Positions 9,206 to 19,471 of a DNA stretch of 63,658 nt are shown one piece after another. The DNA is taken from the NCBI GenBank assembly GCA_003281335.1, contig QCCG01000007.1, positions 1 through 63,658 on the forward strand, read 5' to 3'. The translations under genes and the position numbers were made by a program. Origin of the DNA: Prochlorococcus sp. AG-347-K19 (GTDB lineage: Bacteria > Cyanobacteriota > Cyanobacteriia > PCC-6307 > Cyanobiaceae). Each line of letters opens with the position of its first letter. Within the stretch, counting starts at the first letter, position 1. Under the pieces are notes generated by a model. The model was not told where the DNA came from, ran no database searches, and saw only the letters and a program-made list of their open reading frames with translations.

Positions 9206-10318
9206 ATGGATTTGCTAAAAAGTCCTCTTTATTCAAAATATGTTGAATCCAATGCAAAATTAGTGGATTTTGCAGGTTGGGAAATGCCCATATCATTTTC
9301 AGGATTAATTAAAGAGCATGAATCAGTTAGATCTTCAGCAGGATTGTTTGATATTTCTCATATGGGTGTGATTTCTATCAAGGGAATCAATCCAAAGGAT
9401 TATATTCAAAAACTTTTTCCTACTAATTTATACTCCTTTGCTGAAGGGCAGGGACTTTATACAGTAATGCTCAATGATAAAGGAGGAATAATAGATGACT
9501 TAATAATTTATGACCTTGGTATACAAGAAAATGACATATCAGAATTATTGTTAATAGTTAATGCAAGTAGATATGCAGAAGATTTTCAGTGGATAAAAAA
9601 TAATTTAAATATGTCTGAAATTTCGATAACAAACTTTAAAAAAGACAAAGTACTTTTAGCACTACAGGGAAAAAACTCATTCGATTTATTTGAAGAATGG
9701 ATTGAATCATCGATCTCACATATCCCTAACTTTGGATGCGAATATAAGATTTTTGAACATATTTCGCCTAAAGAAAAAATTTTCTTTTCAAAGACAGGCT
9801 ATACGGGGGAAAATGGTCTAGAAATACTTTTATCTAAAAAAGCAGCAATTAATTTATGGGATTTCTCACTTTCCAAAAATGTTACACCCTGTGGTTTAGG
9901 AGCTAGAGATACTCTCAGACTTGAAGCAGGCATGCATCTTTATGGTCAAGACATAAATGAAGAAACTTCACCATATGAAGCAGGGTTAGGCTGGCTAGTA
10001 AATCTAGAAAATAATCACGATTTCTTTGGAAGAAGATTTCTCGAAGAGCAGTCAAGATTAGGTATTCAAAAAAAGTTAGTTGGTCTCTCTATAGAAGGGA
10101 AAGCAATAGGAAGAAAAGGTTGCGCAGTTCTTAAAGGTGAAGAAAACATTGGGACTATCACGAGCGGTAGTTGGTCTCCAACTAAACAACAAGCTATAGC
10201 TTTTGCATACATCAATACTTCGCATGCCTTTATAAATAATGAAGTTCAAATATCAATAAGAGGCAAAAAATTCAAAGGGGTAATAACAAAGAGAGCGTTT
10301 TATAAAAAAAATTATTAA
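9206..10318 (+). CDS. gcvT: Aminomethyltransferase, glycine cleavage T protein
   Basis: GcvT moves the aminomethyl carbon of glycine to tetrahydrofolate, which releases ammonia in photorespiratory and one-carbon metabolism. The 370-residue sequence has the family start ([13 protein letters not shown]), the FDISHMG segment, the folate-site [15 protein letters not shown] and a C-terminal barrel with [10 protein letters not shown]. The lipoyl H and decarboxylase P proteins are not in this window. Only 50 bases separate it from speB, which is too short for a glycine riboswitch. Confidence 0.97.
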   Translation: MDLLKSPLYSKYVESNAKLVDFAGWEMPISFSGLIKEHESVRSSAGLFDISHMGVISIKGINPKDYIQKLFPTNLYSFAEGQGLYTVMLNDKGGIIDDLIIYDLGIQENDISELLLIVNASRYAEDFQWIKNNLNMSEISITNFKKDKVLLALQGKNSFDLFEEWIESSISHIPNFGCEYKIFEHISPKEKIFFSKTGYTGENGLEILLSKKAAINLWDFSLSKNVTPCGLGARDTLRLEAGMHLYGQDINEETSPYEAGLGWLVNLENNHDFFGRRFLEEQSRLGIQKKLVGLSIEGKAIGRKGCAVLKGEENIGTITSGSWSPTKQQAIAFAYINTSHAFINNEVQISIRGKKFKGVITKRAFYKKNY

Positions 10319-10373
10319 CTAAATTTACCCTTAAAGAATTATTATAAGTTATTGATAAATAAATCATACTTAG

Positions 10374-12170
10374 ATGAGAAACAAAATTTGCAAAGAACTC
10401 AATAATACAGATATTGGCAAATTAGTTAATTTATGCGGATGGGTAGATAGAAGAAGAGATCACGGTGGGGTAATTTTTATTGACTTAAGAGACCATAGTG
10501 GATTTCTACAAATAACAATTAACCCCGATGATGGTGCAGATCTATTTAAACAGGCAGAAACTCTAAGAAATGAAACAGTAATAATGGTCAGCGGAATTAT
10601 TAATGAAAGGCCAAAAGATTCAATAAATAAAAATTTAAGTACTGGAGAGTTAGAGCTTAAAGTTAAAGATTTGCAAATTCTCAACCAAATTAAAAAAAAC
10701 CTACCTTTTCCAGTATCTATACATGATTATGAAAATACAAAAGAGGAACTCAGATTAAAATATAGATACCTTGATTTAAGAAGAGGCAAATTACTAGAAA
10801 ATTTAAAAACAAGACATAAAATTATTAAAGTTGCTAGAGAATTTCTTGATAATTTTGGATTTACAGAAGTAGAGACTCCATTACTTACAAAATCAACTCC
10901 AGAAGGCGCTCGCGATTTTCTTGTTCCTGCTCGTCTTTCAAATGGAGAATTTTTTGCTCTACCTCAATCCCCACAACTATTTAAACAACTTTTAATGGTG
11001 GGAGGCTTAGATAAGTATTATCAAATCGCAAAATGTTTCCGTGATGAAGACTTAAGGGCAGATAGACAGCCAGAGTTTACGCAATTAGATATTGAAATGA
11101 GCTTTATTAGTGAAGAAGAAATAATCTCTTTTAATGAAAGTCTTATAAAAAAAATATGGAAAGTAGTATTAAATATTGATTTTGATAATGCTTTTCCAAG
11201 AATGTCATGGCAAGCAGCAATGGATAATTACGGCACTGATAGACCAGACACTAGATATCAAATGTTATTAAAAGATTTAGGAGAAGTATTAGGTGATATT
11301 GGCTTTAATATTTTCACCAAGGCTATTAAGTCTGGAGGTTCTATAAAATCCATAACAGTCAAAGGAGGTAATTTAAGTATTAGCAACGTAAGAATTAAAC
11401 CCGGAGGTGATATCTTCCAAGTAGCTCAAGATGCAGGAGCTGGTGGTTTGGCCTTTATAAGAGTCAAAGGGGATGAGCTTGAGACTATTGGGGCAATTAA
11501 AAATAATCTAAATGAAGAGCATATAGCTGATATTTTAAGAATCACTGAAGCACAAGATGGAGACTTAATCCTCTTGGGTGCTGGAGATAAAAAAATTGTC
11601 AACCAGTCATTAGATAGAGTGAGACAATACATCGCAAAAGACTTAAATCTCATAGATAAAAGTAAATGGAATTTCTTATGGGTAACTGATTTCCCGATGT
11701 TTGAGAGAAATGAAGAGGAAAATAGATATGAGGCTTTACATCATCCTTTTTGTTCTCCAAAAAATATAAAATCTAAAGATCCTGAAAACTTGCAAAAAGA
11801 AATCGAGGACTCTATAGCAAATGCTTATGACTTAGTTCTTAACGGCTTGGAATTGGGAGGTGGCTCTTTACGTATTCATGAAGCAAACTTGCAAAGAGAG
11901 GTTTTGAAAACGGTAGGACTTACTGCTAAAGAGATTAATGAAAAATTTGGATTTTTAATAGAAGCCTTAGAAATGGGTGCTCCTCCTCATGGTGGAATAG
12001 CATTTGGATTAGATCGTATTACCATGCTTATCATAGGTGCAGATTCAATCAGAGAAACAATAGCGTTTCCAAAAAATCAACAAGCAAAATGTCTTCTTAC
12101 AAATGCACCTTCAAATGTCTCTGAATCACAATTAAAAGAATTAGATATTGAAATAACAATTGATGAATAA
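10374..12170 (+). CDS. aspS: Aspartyl-tRNA synthetase, bacterial type
   Basis: This 598-residue class II synthetase has an N-terminal OB anticodon-binding domain ([20 protein letters not shown]), motif 2 ([19 protein letters not shown]), the bacterial GAD insertion (about residues 290-430) and motif 3 ([14 protein letters not shown]). The GAD insertion marks the bacterial rather than archaeal form. Whether it also charges tRNA-Asn cannot be read from the sequence. It lies 55 bases after gcvT. Confidence 0.98.
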   Translation: MRNKICKELNNTDIGKLVNLCGWVDRRRDHGGVIFIDLRDHSGFLQITINPDDGADLFKQAETLRNETVIMVSGIINERPKDSINKNLSTGELELKVKDLQILNQIKKNLPFPVSIHDYENTKEELRLKYRYLDLRRGKLLENLKTRHKIIKVAREFLDNFGFTEVETPLLTKSTPEGARDFLVPARLSNGEFFALPQSPQLFKQLLMVGGLDKYYQIAKCFRDEDLRADRQPEFTQLDIEMSFISEEEIISFNESLIKKIWKVVLNIDFDNAFPRMSWQAAMDNYGTDRPDTRYQMLLKDLGEVLGDIGFNIFTKAIKSGGSIKSITVKGGNLSISNVRIKPGGDIFQVAQDAGAGGLAFIRVKGDELETIGAIKNNLNEEHIADILRITEAQDGDLILLGAGDKKIVNQSLDRVRQYIAKDLNLIDKSKWNFLWVTDFPMFERNEEENRYEALHHPFCSPKNIKSKDPENLQKEIEDSIANAYDLVLNGLELGGGSLRIHEANLQREVLKTVGLTAKEINEKFGFLIEALEMGAPPHGGIAFGLDRITMLIIGADSIRETIAFPKNQQAKCLLTNAPSNVSESQLKELDIEITIDE

Positions 12171-12215
12171 GAATATATATGGATGTTCTAAAAGTTTTTT
12201 GTTTAAATAAAATAT

Positions 12216-12245
12216 AAGGAGGCTGTGCTTAATTAAAAATATTTA
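12216..12245 (+). promoter_or_regulatory. Short leader of pyrG with an unused strong Shine-Dalgarno-like site
   Basis: AAGGAGG occurs at 12216-12222, but the pyrG ATG is at 12246, 23 bases further on and too far to be served by it. A TATAAGG overlaps the site and could instead be the -10 element, with transcription starting near 12225. A GTG-CTT-AAT-TAA mini-frame follows at 12225-12236. CTP synthase leaders are regulated by reiterative transcription in Gram-positive bacteria, but the G-run needed for that is absent here. Confidence 0.3.
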
Positions 12246-13856
12246 ATGTCAAAATTTGTATTTGTCACCGGAGGAGTAGTTTCTAGCATTGGTAAAGGAA
12301 TTGTAGCTGCAAGCTTAGGAAGGTTATTAAAGTCTAGAGGATATAGTGTTTCAATATTAAAACTAGATCCCTATCTCAATGTTGATCCAGGCACAATGAG
12401 CCCTTTCCAACATGGAGAAGTTTTTGTAACCGAAGATGGCGCTGAAACCGATTTAGATTTAGGTCACTATGAAAGATTTACTGATACTGCAATGACTAGG
12501 CTAAATAGTGTAACAACGGGATCTATTTATCAAGCAGTTATTAATAAAGAAAGAAGAGGTAATTATAACGGTGGAACTGTGCAAGTAATACCTCACATAA
12601 CAGGAGAAATTAGAGAAAGGATTCATAGAGTAGCCGCTAACAGCAATGCAGACATTATTATTACTGAAATTGGTGGAACAGTTGGTGATATTGAATCTCT
12701 ACCTTTTTTAGAGGCAATAAGAGAATTCAAAAATGATGTCAATAGGAACGATGTTGCATACATACACGTAACATTACTTCCTTACATCAAAACCTCTGGC
12801 GAAATAAAAACTAAACCAACACAACATTCAGTGAAAGAATTAAGATCAATTGGAATTCAGCCAGATTTACTCGTATGCCGAAGTGATAAATCTATCAATG
12901 AAGCTCTTAAAAAAAAGCTTAGTGGTTTTTGCGGTGTCAGTATCAACTCTGTAATTGAAGCTTTAGACGCAGACAGTATTTATTCTGTGCCTCTTTCTTT
13001 AAAAAAAGAAGGTTTATGCAAAGAAACCCTGAAGTATTTAGACCTTGAAGATAAAAAATGTGATTTGAAAAATTGGGAGCAACTAATACACAACCTAAGA
13101 AATCCTGGAGATCCAATAAAAGTTGCCCTTGTAGGCAAATATATTGAACTTGGAGATGCATATTTATCCGTTGTTGAAGCTTTAAGACATGCATGCATTG
13201 AACAAAAAGCTTTATTAGATTTACATTGGGTAAGTGCTGAAATGATAGAAAAAAATTCAGCAGAAACTTATTTAAATGAAGTTGATGCAATTGTTGTACC
13301 CGGGGGATTTGGCAATAGAGGAGTCAATGGAAAAATTTCGGCTATAAAGTTCGCAAGAGAAAATAATATTCCCTTTTTAGGTTTGTGCCTTGGTATGCAA
13401 TGTGCAGTTATAGAATGGGCCAGGAATGTAGCTAATCTTCCAGATGCATCTAGTTCAGAACTAGACCCAAACACTCCAAATCCAGTGATACATTTATTAC
13501 CAGAACAGGAAGATGTAGTTGATTTAGGTGGGACAATGAGACTTGGAGTTTATCCATGTAGATTGACAAGAAATACAACTGGAAAAAACTTATATGATGA
13601 AGATGTTATTTATGAGAGACATCGCCATAGATACGAATTTAATAATTACTACAAACAAAGTTTTTTAGATTCTGGATACAAAATTAGTGGCACTTCACCA
13701 GATGGCAGATTAGTTGAGTTAATTGAGCTAGAAAATCATCCTTACTTCTTAGCCTGTCAATATCATCCTGAGTTTTTATCACGACCTGGCAAACCTCATC
13801 CTTTATTTAAAGGATTAATAAAAGCTTCTCAAGATAAGTTAACTCAATCAAATTAA
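12246..13856 (+). CDS. pyrG: CTP synthase
   Basis: The enzyme makes CTP from UTP using ATP and glutamine. The 536-residue chain has the N-terminal synthase domain ([14 protein letters not shown], then [16 protein letters not shown]) and a class I glutamine amidotransferase domain. That domain has nucleophile C381 in FLGLCLGMQ and the YHPEFLSRP triad region near the C-terminus. Length is normal. It lies inside the long plus-strand run, 75 bases after aspS and 18 before queE. Confidence 0.98.
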   Translation: MSKFVFVTGGVVSSIGKGIVAASLGRLLKSRGYSVSILKLDPYLNVDPGTMSPFQHGEVFVTEDGAETDLDLGHYERFTDTAMTRLNSVTTGSIYQAVINKERRGNYNGGTVQVIPHITGEIRERIHRVAANSNADIIITEIGGTVGDIESLPFLEAIREFKNDVNRNDVAYIHVTLLPYIKTSGEIKTKPTQHSVKELRSIGIQPDLLVCRSDKSINEALKKKLSGFCGVSINSVIEALDADSIYSVPLSLKKEGLCKETLKYLDLEDKKCDLKNWEQLIHNLRNPGDPIKVALVGKYIELGDAYLSVVEALRHACIEQKALLDLHWVSAEMIEKNSAETYLNEVDAIVVPGGFGNRGVNGKISAIKFARENNIPFLGLCLGMQCAVIEWARNVANLPDASSSELDPNTPNPVIHLLPEQEDVVDLGGTMRLGVYPCRLTRNTTGKNLYDEDVIYERHRHRYEFNNYYKQSFLDSGYKISGTSPDGRLVELIELENHPYFLACQYHPEFLSRPGKPHPLFKGLIKASQDKLTQSN

Positions 13857-13874
13857 TATTCTTTATTTTTTTGA

Positions 13875-14552
13875 ATGAAAATGACAAATTTTTTACCCTT
13901 AGTCGAACAATTTCATTCATTACAAGGTGAAGGTTATCACGCTGGGAAAAGTGCTTTTTTTGTAAGATTAGCCGGATGTAAAGTTGGATGTTCGTGGTGC
14001 GATACGAAGAATTCATGGGACGAGAAAAAACACCCTTCTATATCAATTGAAAAAATAATAGATCGCATAAAAATTGCCAGAAAAAAAGGAGCATCTTTTT
14101 GCGTTATTACAGGTGGAGAACCTTTACAACATAACTTGGATAATTTTTGCAATGCCATAAAAAACATGACAATAGGAGAAGAACAAAACTCAATGAAAAT
14201 ACATATCGAGACAAGTGGAGTTAATCCGATATCAGGTAGTTATGACTGGATTACTTTATCTCCTAAAAGACACTCACCTCCAAAAAATTATTTTTTAAAA
14301 AACTGTAATGAAATCAAAATAATCATAAATGAAATAGAAGATATTGAATTTGCTATTCAAATAAAAAAAGAAACTTTAAAACAATATCAACTTTCAACAA
14401 GCAAAGATGGCTTAAAAAAAGAAGAAAAAATTTTTTATTTACAGCCAGCATGGAATAATGCAAATGGTTTTTCTCTTGCTATTGATTTCGTAAAAAATAA
14501 CCCCGATTGGAAATTGAGCCTTCAAACTCACAAATACTTAAAAATTAAATAA
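13875..14552 (+). CDS. queE: 7-carboxy-7-deazaguanine synthase (radical SAM)
   Basis: QueE rearranges carboxy-tetrahydropterin to 7-carboxy-7-deazaguanine on the way to queuosine. The radical-SAM cysteines follow the QueE-type C-x3-C-x2-C spacing: C35, C39 and C42 in GCKVGCSWC. FHSLQGEGYHAGKSAFFVRL and the TGGEPL motif are also family hallmarks. At 225 residues the length is normal. It is followed 6 bases later by queC, the next pathway step. Confidence 0.95.
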   Translation: MKMTNFLPLVEQFHSLQGEGYHAGKSAFFVRLAGCKVGCSWCDTKNSWDEKKHPSISIEKIIDRIKIARKKGASFCVITGGEPLQHNLDNFCNAIKNMTIGEEQNSMKIHIETSGVNPISGSYDWITLSPKRHSPPKNYFLKNCNEIKIIINEIEDIEFAIQIKKETLKQYQLSTSKDGLKKEEKIFYLQPAWNNANGFSLAIDFVKNNPDWKLSLQTHKYLKIK

Positions 14553-14558
14553 AATCAT

Positions 14559-15230
14559 ATGAACCTTAAAAATAAATCGATAGTAGTATTATTATCTGGA
14601 GGTTTAGATTCTTCTACAGTTACAGGTATCGCAAAAAAATCCGAAGCTAAAATTTTTGGCCTTTCATTTGACTACGGCCAACGCCATAAAAAAGAATTAA
14701 ATTCTGCATCAATAATTGCAAAACACTTTGATATCGAAGAATTTAAAATTATTAAACTTGATTTATCTTTATGGGGTGGCTCTTCATTAACTGATACTCA
14801 TAAAAATCTTCCAATAGAAGGAGTACAAACTAATAAAATACCTAATACTTATGTTCCTGGGAGAAATACAATATTTATTTCCGTTGCACTAAGTTATGCC
14901 GAAGCAATAGATGCTGATTTTATAGGATTAGGAGTTAATGCACTGGATTATTCTGGTTATCCTGATTGCAGACCTGACTACATTAAAAAATTTCAGGAAT
15001 TAGCAGGTTTAGCAAATAAAAGAGGAAGAGAAAATAACCCAATAAAACTTTGGACACCACTATTAGATCTAAATAAAGTAGAAATTATTAAATTAGCTTT
15101 TGATAATCATGTCCCTTTAGATAAAACATGGAGTTGTTATTCAGGAAATTCAAAACCATGCGGTAAATGCGATAGCTGCAGAATTAGAAATGCCGCTTAT
15201 GAAAAATGGCTCAATAATAATAAAAAATGA
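14559..15230 (+). CDS. queC: 7-cyano-7-deazaguanine synthase
   Basis: QueC converts the QueE product to preQ0 with ATP and ammonia. The 223-residue protein opens with the PP-loop LLSGGLDSSTV, has FDYGQRHKKEL and VPGRNTIF, and ends with a zinc site (CYSGNSKPCGKCDSCRIR) that holds four cysteines. Its last 4 bases overlap the pabB start, which suggests coupled translation. Confidence 0.97.
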   Translation: MNLKNKSIVVLLSGGLDSSTVTGIAKKSEAKIFGLSFDYGQRHKKELNSASIIAKHFDIEEFKIIKLDLSLWGGSSLTDTHKNLPIEGVQTNKIPNTYVPGRNTIFISVALSYAEAIDADFIGLGVNALDYSGYPDCRPDYIKKFQELAGLANKRGRENNPIKLWTPLLDLNKVEIIKLAFDNHVPLDKTWSCYSGNSKPCGKCDSCRIRNAAYEKWLNNNKK

Positions 15231-16546
15231 AAATAAAAAAAATAATTCTAGAAAAATGGATAGATCCAGCCCTGATTACGCATCATTTAACAAAAAAATT
15301 CGGAGATAAAGGATTAGCTTGGCTAGACAGTGATGGTAAAGAAAATGGGGAATGGTCAATAATAGGAATTAAACCTAAAGAAATAATTCAATCAAGAGAT
15401 ATCCATAACTTAGATAAAACGAATAATCCATTTAACAATTTAAGAAATATTGAAAAAGGATTTTGGATCGGATGGTTAAGTTATGAAGCTGGAGTATACA
15501 TAGAACCAAAAAACCCATGGCGACAATCTGATATGGCAACTTTATGGATTGCTTCATATGATCCAATCATTAAATGTAATCTTAAAAAAAAAGAAATAAT
15601 TATAGAAGGCACAAACTCATCTGAACTGATGAATTATAAAAATATAATCAACAATATAAAAACTATTGAAGAAGAAAACAATATAAAAACAAATTTGAAT
15701 TTTGATTTTTCAAAAATAAATTTGGACGAAATGTCTGAAAAATTTCAGAAAAATATTTTAAAATTGAAAAAATTAATTTCTCTAGGAGATTTATTTCAAG
15801 CAAACCTAACAACTAAATGCGAAATTGAATCCTCTCAAAACTATTATCCTCTAGATATCTATTTAAAAATAAGGAGGAAATTAAGAGCTCCCTTTGGAGG
15901 AATAATAATAAATAATAATGATAATTATACAGAGGCGGTATTATCTACCTCGCCAGAAAGATTTATAAAAATAGATAATAAAAATTTTGTAGAATCAAGA
16001 CCTATCAAAGGAACTAGATCCAGAGATAAGGATTTAAATCAAGACGCACTTAATGCTATCGATTTAATAACGAACGAAAAAGATAGAGCCGAAAATATTA
16101 TGATAGTTGACCTAATAAGAAATGATTTAAGTAAAGTTTGCGAAACAGGAAGTATTATGGTGCCAGAAATATTAAAACTTGAAAGTTACTTAAAAGTTCA
16201 TCATCTAACTTCAGTAATTAGAGGCAAATTAAAAAAAGACAAAGACTGGATTGAATTACTAAAAGCTTGTTGGCCTGGGGGCTCTATAACTGGAGCACCT
16301 AAATTAAGATCTTGCCAGAGACTTTTTGAATTAGAAAAATTTGAACGCGGACCATACTGTGGCTCATTTTTGAAGCTTGACTGGAATGGAGAGTTTGACA
16401 GCAATATACTAATAAGATCATTTTTCATTAAAAACAAAAAAATCAATATATATGCTGGTTGCGGAATAGTTGTTGACTCTAATCCTGAAGAGGAAACTAA
16501 TGAACTAAAGTGGAAACTTTTACCATTAATTGATTCACTAAAATGA
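15227..16546 (+). CDS. pabB: Aminodeoxychorismate synthase component I
   Basis: PabB aminates chorismate to 4-amino-4-deoxychorismate for folate. The 439-residue chorismate-binding enzyme shows LISLGDLFQANLT, SPERFIKI, ESRPIKGTRSRD, the DLIRNDLSKVC motif and WPGGSITGAPK near the C-terminus. Anthranilate synthase TrpE is a close relative, but the immediately adjacent lyase gene (4-base overlap) supports PabB. The glutaminase partner PabA is not in this window. Confidence 0.92.
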   Translation: MKIKKIILEKWIDPALITHHLTKKFGDKGLAWLDSDGKENGEWSIIGIKPKEIIQSRDIHNLDKTNNPFNNLRNIEKGFWIGWLSYEAGVYIEPKNPWRQSDMATLWIASYDPIIKCNLKKKEIIIEGTNSSELMNYKNIINNIKTIEEENNIKTNLNFDFSKINLDEMSEKFQKNILKLKKLISLGDLFQANLTTKCEIESSQNYYPLDIYLKIRRKLRAPFGGIIINNNDNYTEAVLSTSPERFIKIDNKNFVESRPIKGTRSRDKDLNQDALNAIDLITNEKDRAENIMIVDLIRNDLSKVCETGSIMVPEILKLESYLKVHHLTSVIRGKLKKDKDWIELLKACWPGGSITGAPKLRSCQRLFELEKFERGPYCGSFLKLDWNGEFDSNILIRSFFIKNKKINIYAGCGIVVDSNPEEETNELKWKLLPLIDSLK

Positions 16547-17370
16547 TTGAAACATTAGGCTGGCACAAGGATCAATGGTTAGATATTAATAAAATATTGA
16601 TTGCTGCTAATAATAGAGGATTAAAATTTGCTGATGGTATATTTGAAACCATTTTGATAAAGGAAAACAAACCTATTCTTTTTGATGAACATCTAAAGAG
16701 GTTAGAAAAAAGTAGCAAAATTTTAAATATTAATCTCAAAATAAATAAATTAACTTTAAGACAACTTATTAATGATGGAATTAGAAAGTTATCGCTTAAG
16801 AATGATCAATTTGCTTCGGTAAGAATAAACTATAGTCGAGGAACTAATGAAGGCCGAACACTGACAATTGATAGCACTTCAAAGACAAAAGATTTAGATA
16901 ATTTATGGCTTGAGTTCTATAGAATCAAACCGAATTTTAATCCGATAAGCGTTTTTATTAGTCAACAAGAAAAAATAAATGAATTCAGTCTTATAAGTAA
17001 ATGCAAAACATTTTCATATAATCAGGCAATACAAGTTTTGACAGAAGCCAATAAAAAATCATTTGATGATTCTATCCTTTTGAATACGTCAGGTGAACTT
17101 TGTTGTGGAAGTACATTTAATCTTCTAATTAACAGAAATAACCAGTGGATAACTCCTAGAAAAGAGAGCGGCTGTTTAGAAGGGATTATGGTTTCTAAAG
17201 CTTTAAAATTGAAAATTGTAAAAGAAGAATTAATTCCTCCAGAATTTCAAAATGATGACATAATAGTTGCAATTAATAGCTTATCTTGCAGACAAATTAA
17301 TCAAGTTAATGATTTAAAGCTTAAACCTAAATTCGATCCAATTTACTTTTGGGATTTATTATATAGTTGA
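16543..17370 (+). CDS. pabC: Aminodeoxychorismate lyase-like class IV aminotransferase
   Basis: This 275-residue PLP enzyme of the branched-chain aminotransferase fold probably releases pyruvate from aminodeoxychorismate to give p-aminobenzoate. Visible features are NRGLKFADGIFETILI, FDEHLKRLEKS, the KCKTFSYNQAIQ segment that holds the PLP lysine, and GCLEGIM. It overlaps the pabB stop by 4 bases. Its 3' end overlaps the convergent cobA by 28 bases. D-amino-acid or branched-chain transaminase activity is the alternative; context favours PabC. Confidence 0.85.
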   Translation: MIETLGWHKDQWLDINKILIAANNRGLKFADGIFETILIKENKPILFDEHLKRLEKSSKILNINLKINKLTLRQLINDGIRKLSLKNDQFASVRINYSRGTNEGRTLTIDSTSKTKDLDNLWLEFYRIKPNFNPISVFISQQEKINEFSLISKCKTFSYNQAIQVLTEANKKSFDDSILLNTSGELCCGSTFNLLINRNNQWITPRKESGCLEGIMVSKALKLKIVKEELIPPEFQNDDIIVAINSLSCRQINQVNDLKLKPKFDPIYFWDLLYS

Positions 17371-18158
17371 ACTTTATTAATATCTGGTAAATAGACATCA
17401 GATACTTTAGTTATATTGTTATTAACCTTAAATTCAACAATTTTTCCAATAATGATAATTGATGGAGCTAAAAATTTTTTATCTTTGATTTTATCTGGAA
17501 GATTATCTAATTTCTCTATTAAACATTTTTGATTTTTTAACGTAGCTTCTTGAATAACAGCGCATTTAGTACTCTTATCTAAGCCCCCTAAAATTAATTC
17601 CTTTACAATAAATTCAATATTTTTTATACCCATAAAAATTACCAAGCTATCTGATGATTTAGCTAAATCTCTCCAATTCACTGTCTTTTTTTCCTTATCT
17701 ACACGCTCATGTCCAGTGACAAAAGTTACGGAACTCGCAGCATCTCTATGGGTTAGTGGAATACCAAAATATGTGGGGGCAGCTATCCCGGAAGTAATAC
17801 CAGGAACAATTTCAACTGAAATTCCATTTTTTTCTAAAATCGATACCTCTTCACCACCTCTAGAAAAAACGAATGGATCTCCCCCTTTAAGCCTTACAAC
17901 ATTTTTGCCTTCTTTTGCTAATTTCAAAATAAGATCATTAGTTTCAGCCTGAGGTACAGAACACTTCCCAGCTCTTTTGCCTACATGAAAAATTTCTGTA
18001 TTTTTTCCTGCCTCTTTTGTTATTTCATCAGGGATTAAAGCATCATGAACTAATGCATCGCAATTTTTTATTAGGCGTAAAGCTTTAAGAGTCAAAAGCT
18101 CAGGGTCACCAGGACCTGCTCCAACTAAATAAACAATGCCAGGCACAATAATCTCCAT
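17343..18158 (-). CDS. cobA: Uroporphyrinogen-III C-methyltransferase
   Basis: The enzyme makes precorrin-2, the branch point to sirohaem and cobalamin. The 271-residue protein has VYLVGAGPGDPELLTLKALRLI, the SAM-binding GGDPFVFSRGGEE, VPGITSG and the LTHRDAASSVTFVTGH segment. There is no fused dehydrogenase or synthase domain, so it is the stand-alone SUMT form. The frame extends to a TTG at 18164, but the ATG at 18158 fits the family. Only 30 bases separate it from the divergent MFS gene. Confidence 0.93.
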   Translation of the reverse strand: MEIIVPGIVYLVGAGPGDPELLTLKALRLIKNCDALVHDALIPDEITKEAGKNTEIFHVGKRAGKCSVPQAETNDLILKLAKEGKNVVRLKGGDPFVFSRGGEEVSILEKNGISVEIVPGITSGIAAPTYFGIPLTHRDAASSVTFVTGHERVDKEKKTVNWRDLAKSSDSLVIFMGIKNIEFIVKELILGGLDKSTKCAVIQEATLKNQKCLIEKLDNLPDKIKDKKFLAPSIIIIGKIVEFKVNNNITKVSDVYLPDINKVQLYNKSQK

Positions 18159-18188
18159 TAACAAGTATGGTAGTAAAAGTTAATTGCA

Positions 18189-19466
18189 ATGAAGGTAAAT
18201 ATTGTGAAAGAAAGTTTATTAAAACAAAATAAAAAATTTACTCTCCTTAGTGCGTTTATCACTCTATTAAATGATCGTTTAAGTGAAAGCATACTGTTAC
18301 CCATATTACCCTCTTTTGTTTTACTTTTTGACTCTAGAGCAAGTACATATGGTTTATTATCATGCACTTACCAATTAGCTCAATTTACAGCTTCTCCTTT
18401 TATAGGACTTATGAGTGATAGATATGGAAGAAGACCTGTCACTCTTTTTTGTATTACTGGTTCAGTAATAGGAATATCAATATTATCTTTTACAGTTCTT
18501 TTTAATTGGACAAATTCAATAGCCACTATCCCGTTATTTTTATTATTTTTAGCGAGACTTATTGACGGTTTAAGTGGGGGGACTGCAGCTACTGCAACAA
18601 CAATTCTTGCAGATATTTCAAGCCCTGAAAAAAGAGCAAAAACATTTGGTCTTATTGGTGTAGCTTTTGGCTTAAGTTTTTTCTTAGGTAATATTTTTGT
18701 TGTAATTTTTGCAAGAAATACAAATAATAATTTTATTATTCCAGTTTTGATAGCCTCAATCATTCCAATAATAAATTTTCTCCTTGTATTTTTTTACTTA
18801 CCAGAAACCAAGCCTAATAGTGAAATAAATAAATCAAAAACTGCTTTAAAAAACCCTTTAAAATCTCTATTTACAGTTTTCAAAGAAGAAAAAATTAAAA
18901 AATTATCATTAGCTTTTTTTATTTACTTTATTGCTTTTACTGGATTGACTAATATCCTTATATTTTTCCTCCAAGAATCTTTAAATTGGACGACCAAAGC
19001 ATCAAGCGGAACTCTTGTAGTGGTAGGAATCATTGCGATTATCGTTCAGGGAGGATTAATTGGGCCTCTGGTAAAGCAATTTGGCGAAATGCGATTAACA
19101 CTTATCGGATCAGGCTTTATTCTTGTGGCGTGTTTTCTTTTAATAACTGCTCCAAAAGAAAATGCGATAATTAATATTTATTCAGCTGTTTCATTTTTAG
19201 CCGTTGGGGCAGGATTAATTACGCCCACATTAAGAGCACTAATATCGAAGAAATTAGACAACGATAAACAAGGCTCAATTCTAAGTAACCTTCAGGGTCT
19301 GCAGAGTCTTGGAGGGGTTTTAGGAATTGCAATGGCAGGAAGGGTTTATGATAGTTTTGGTCCTAAATCACCTTTTATAGCTGGTTCCGTTATCTTACTT
19401 TTCATGATATACCTTATTGCAGAGGGTAAAAATAATAATTCTTTAAACAATCAAATTTCAAATTAA
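18189..19466 (+). CDS. Major facilitator superfamily transporter, drug-exporter-like
   Basis: The product is 425 residues with about twelve hydrophobic segments. After the second segment it has the MFS motif A, GLMSDRYGRRPVTL, and a DGLSGGTAATATTILADIS segment resembling TetA-type exporters. That places it in the DHA1 group of proton-driven efflux carriers. The substrate cannot be told from the sequence. Its start is 30 bases from the divergent cobA start, so the promoters must overlap the neighbouring coding sequence. ppk follows after 5 bases. Confidence 0.88.
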   Translation: MKVNIVKESLLKQNKKFTLLSAFITLLNDRLSESILLPILPSFVLLFDSRASTYGLLSCTYQLAQFTASPFIGLMSDRYGRRPVTLFCITGSVIGISILSFTVLFNWTNSIATIPLFLLFLARLIDGLSGGTAATATTILADISSPEKRAKTFGLIGVAFGLSFFLGNIFVVIFARNTNNNFIIPVLIASIIPIINFLLVFFYLPETKPNSEINKSKTALKNPLKSLFTVFKEEKIKKLSLAFFIYFIAFTGLTNILIFFLQESLNWTTKASSGTLVVVGIIAIIVQGGLIGPLVKQFGEMRLTLIGSGFILVACFLLITAPKENAIINIYSAVSFLAVGAGLITPTLRALISKKLDNDKQGSILSNLQGLQSLGGVLGIAMAGRVYDSFGPKSPFIAGSVILLFMIYLIAEGKNNNSLNNQISN

Positions 19467-19471
19467 TCTTA

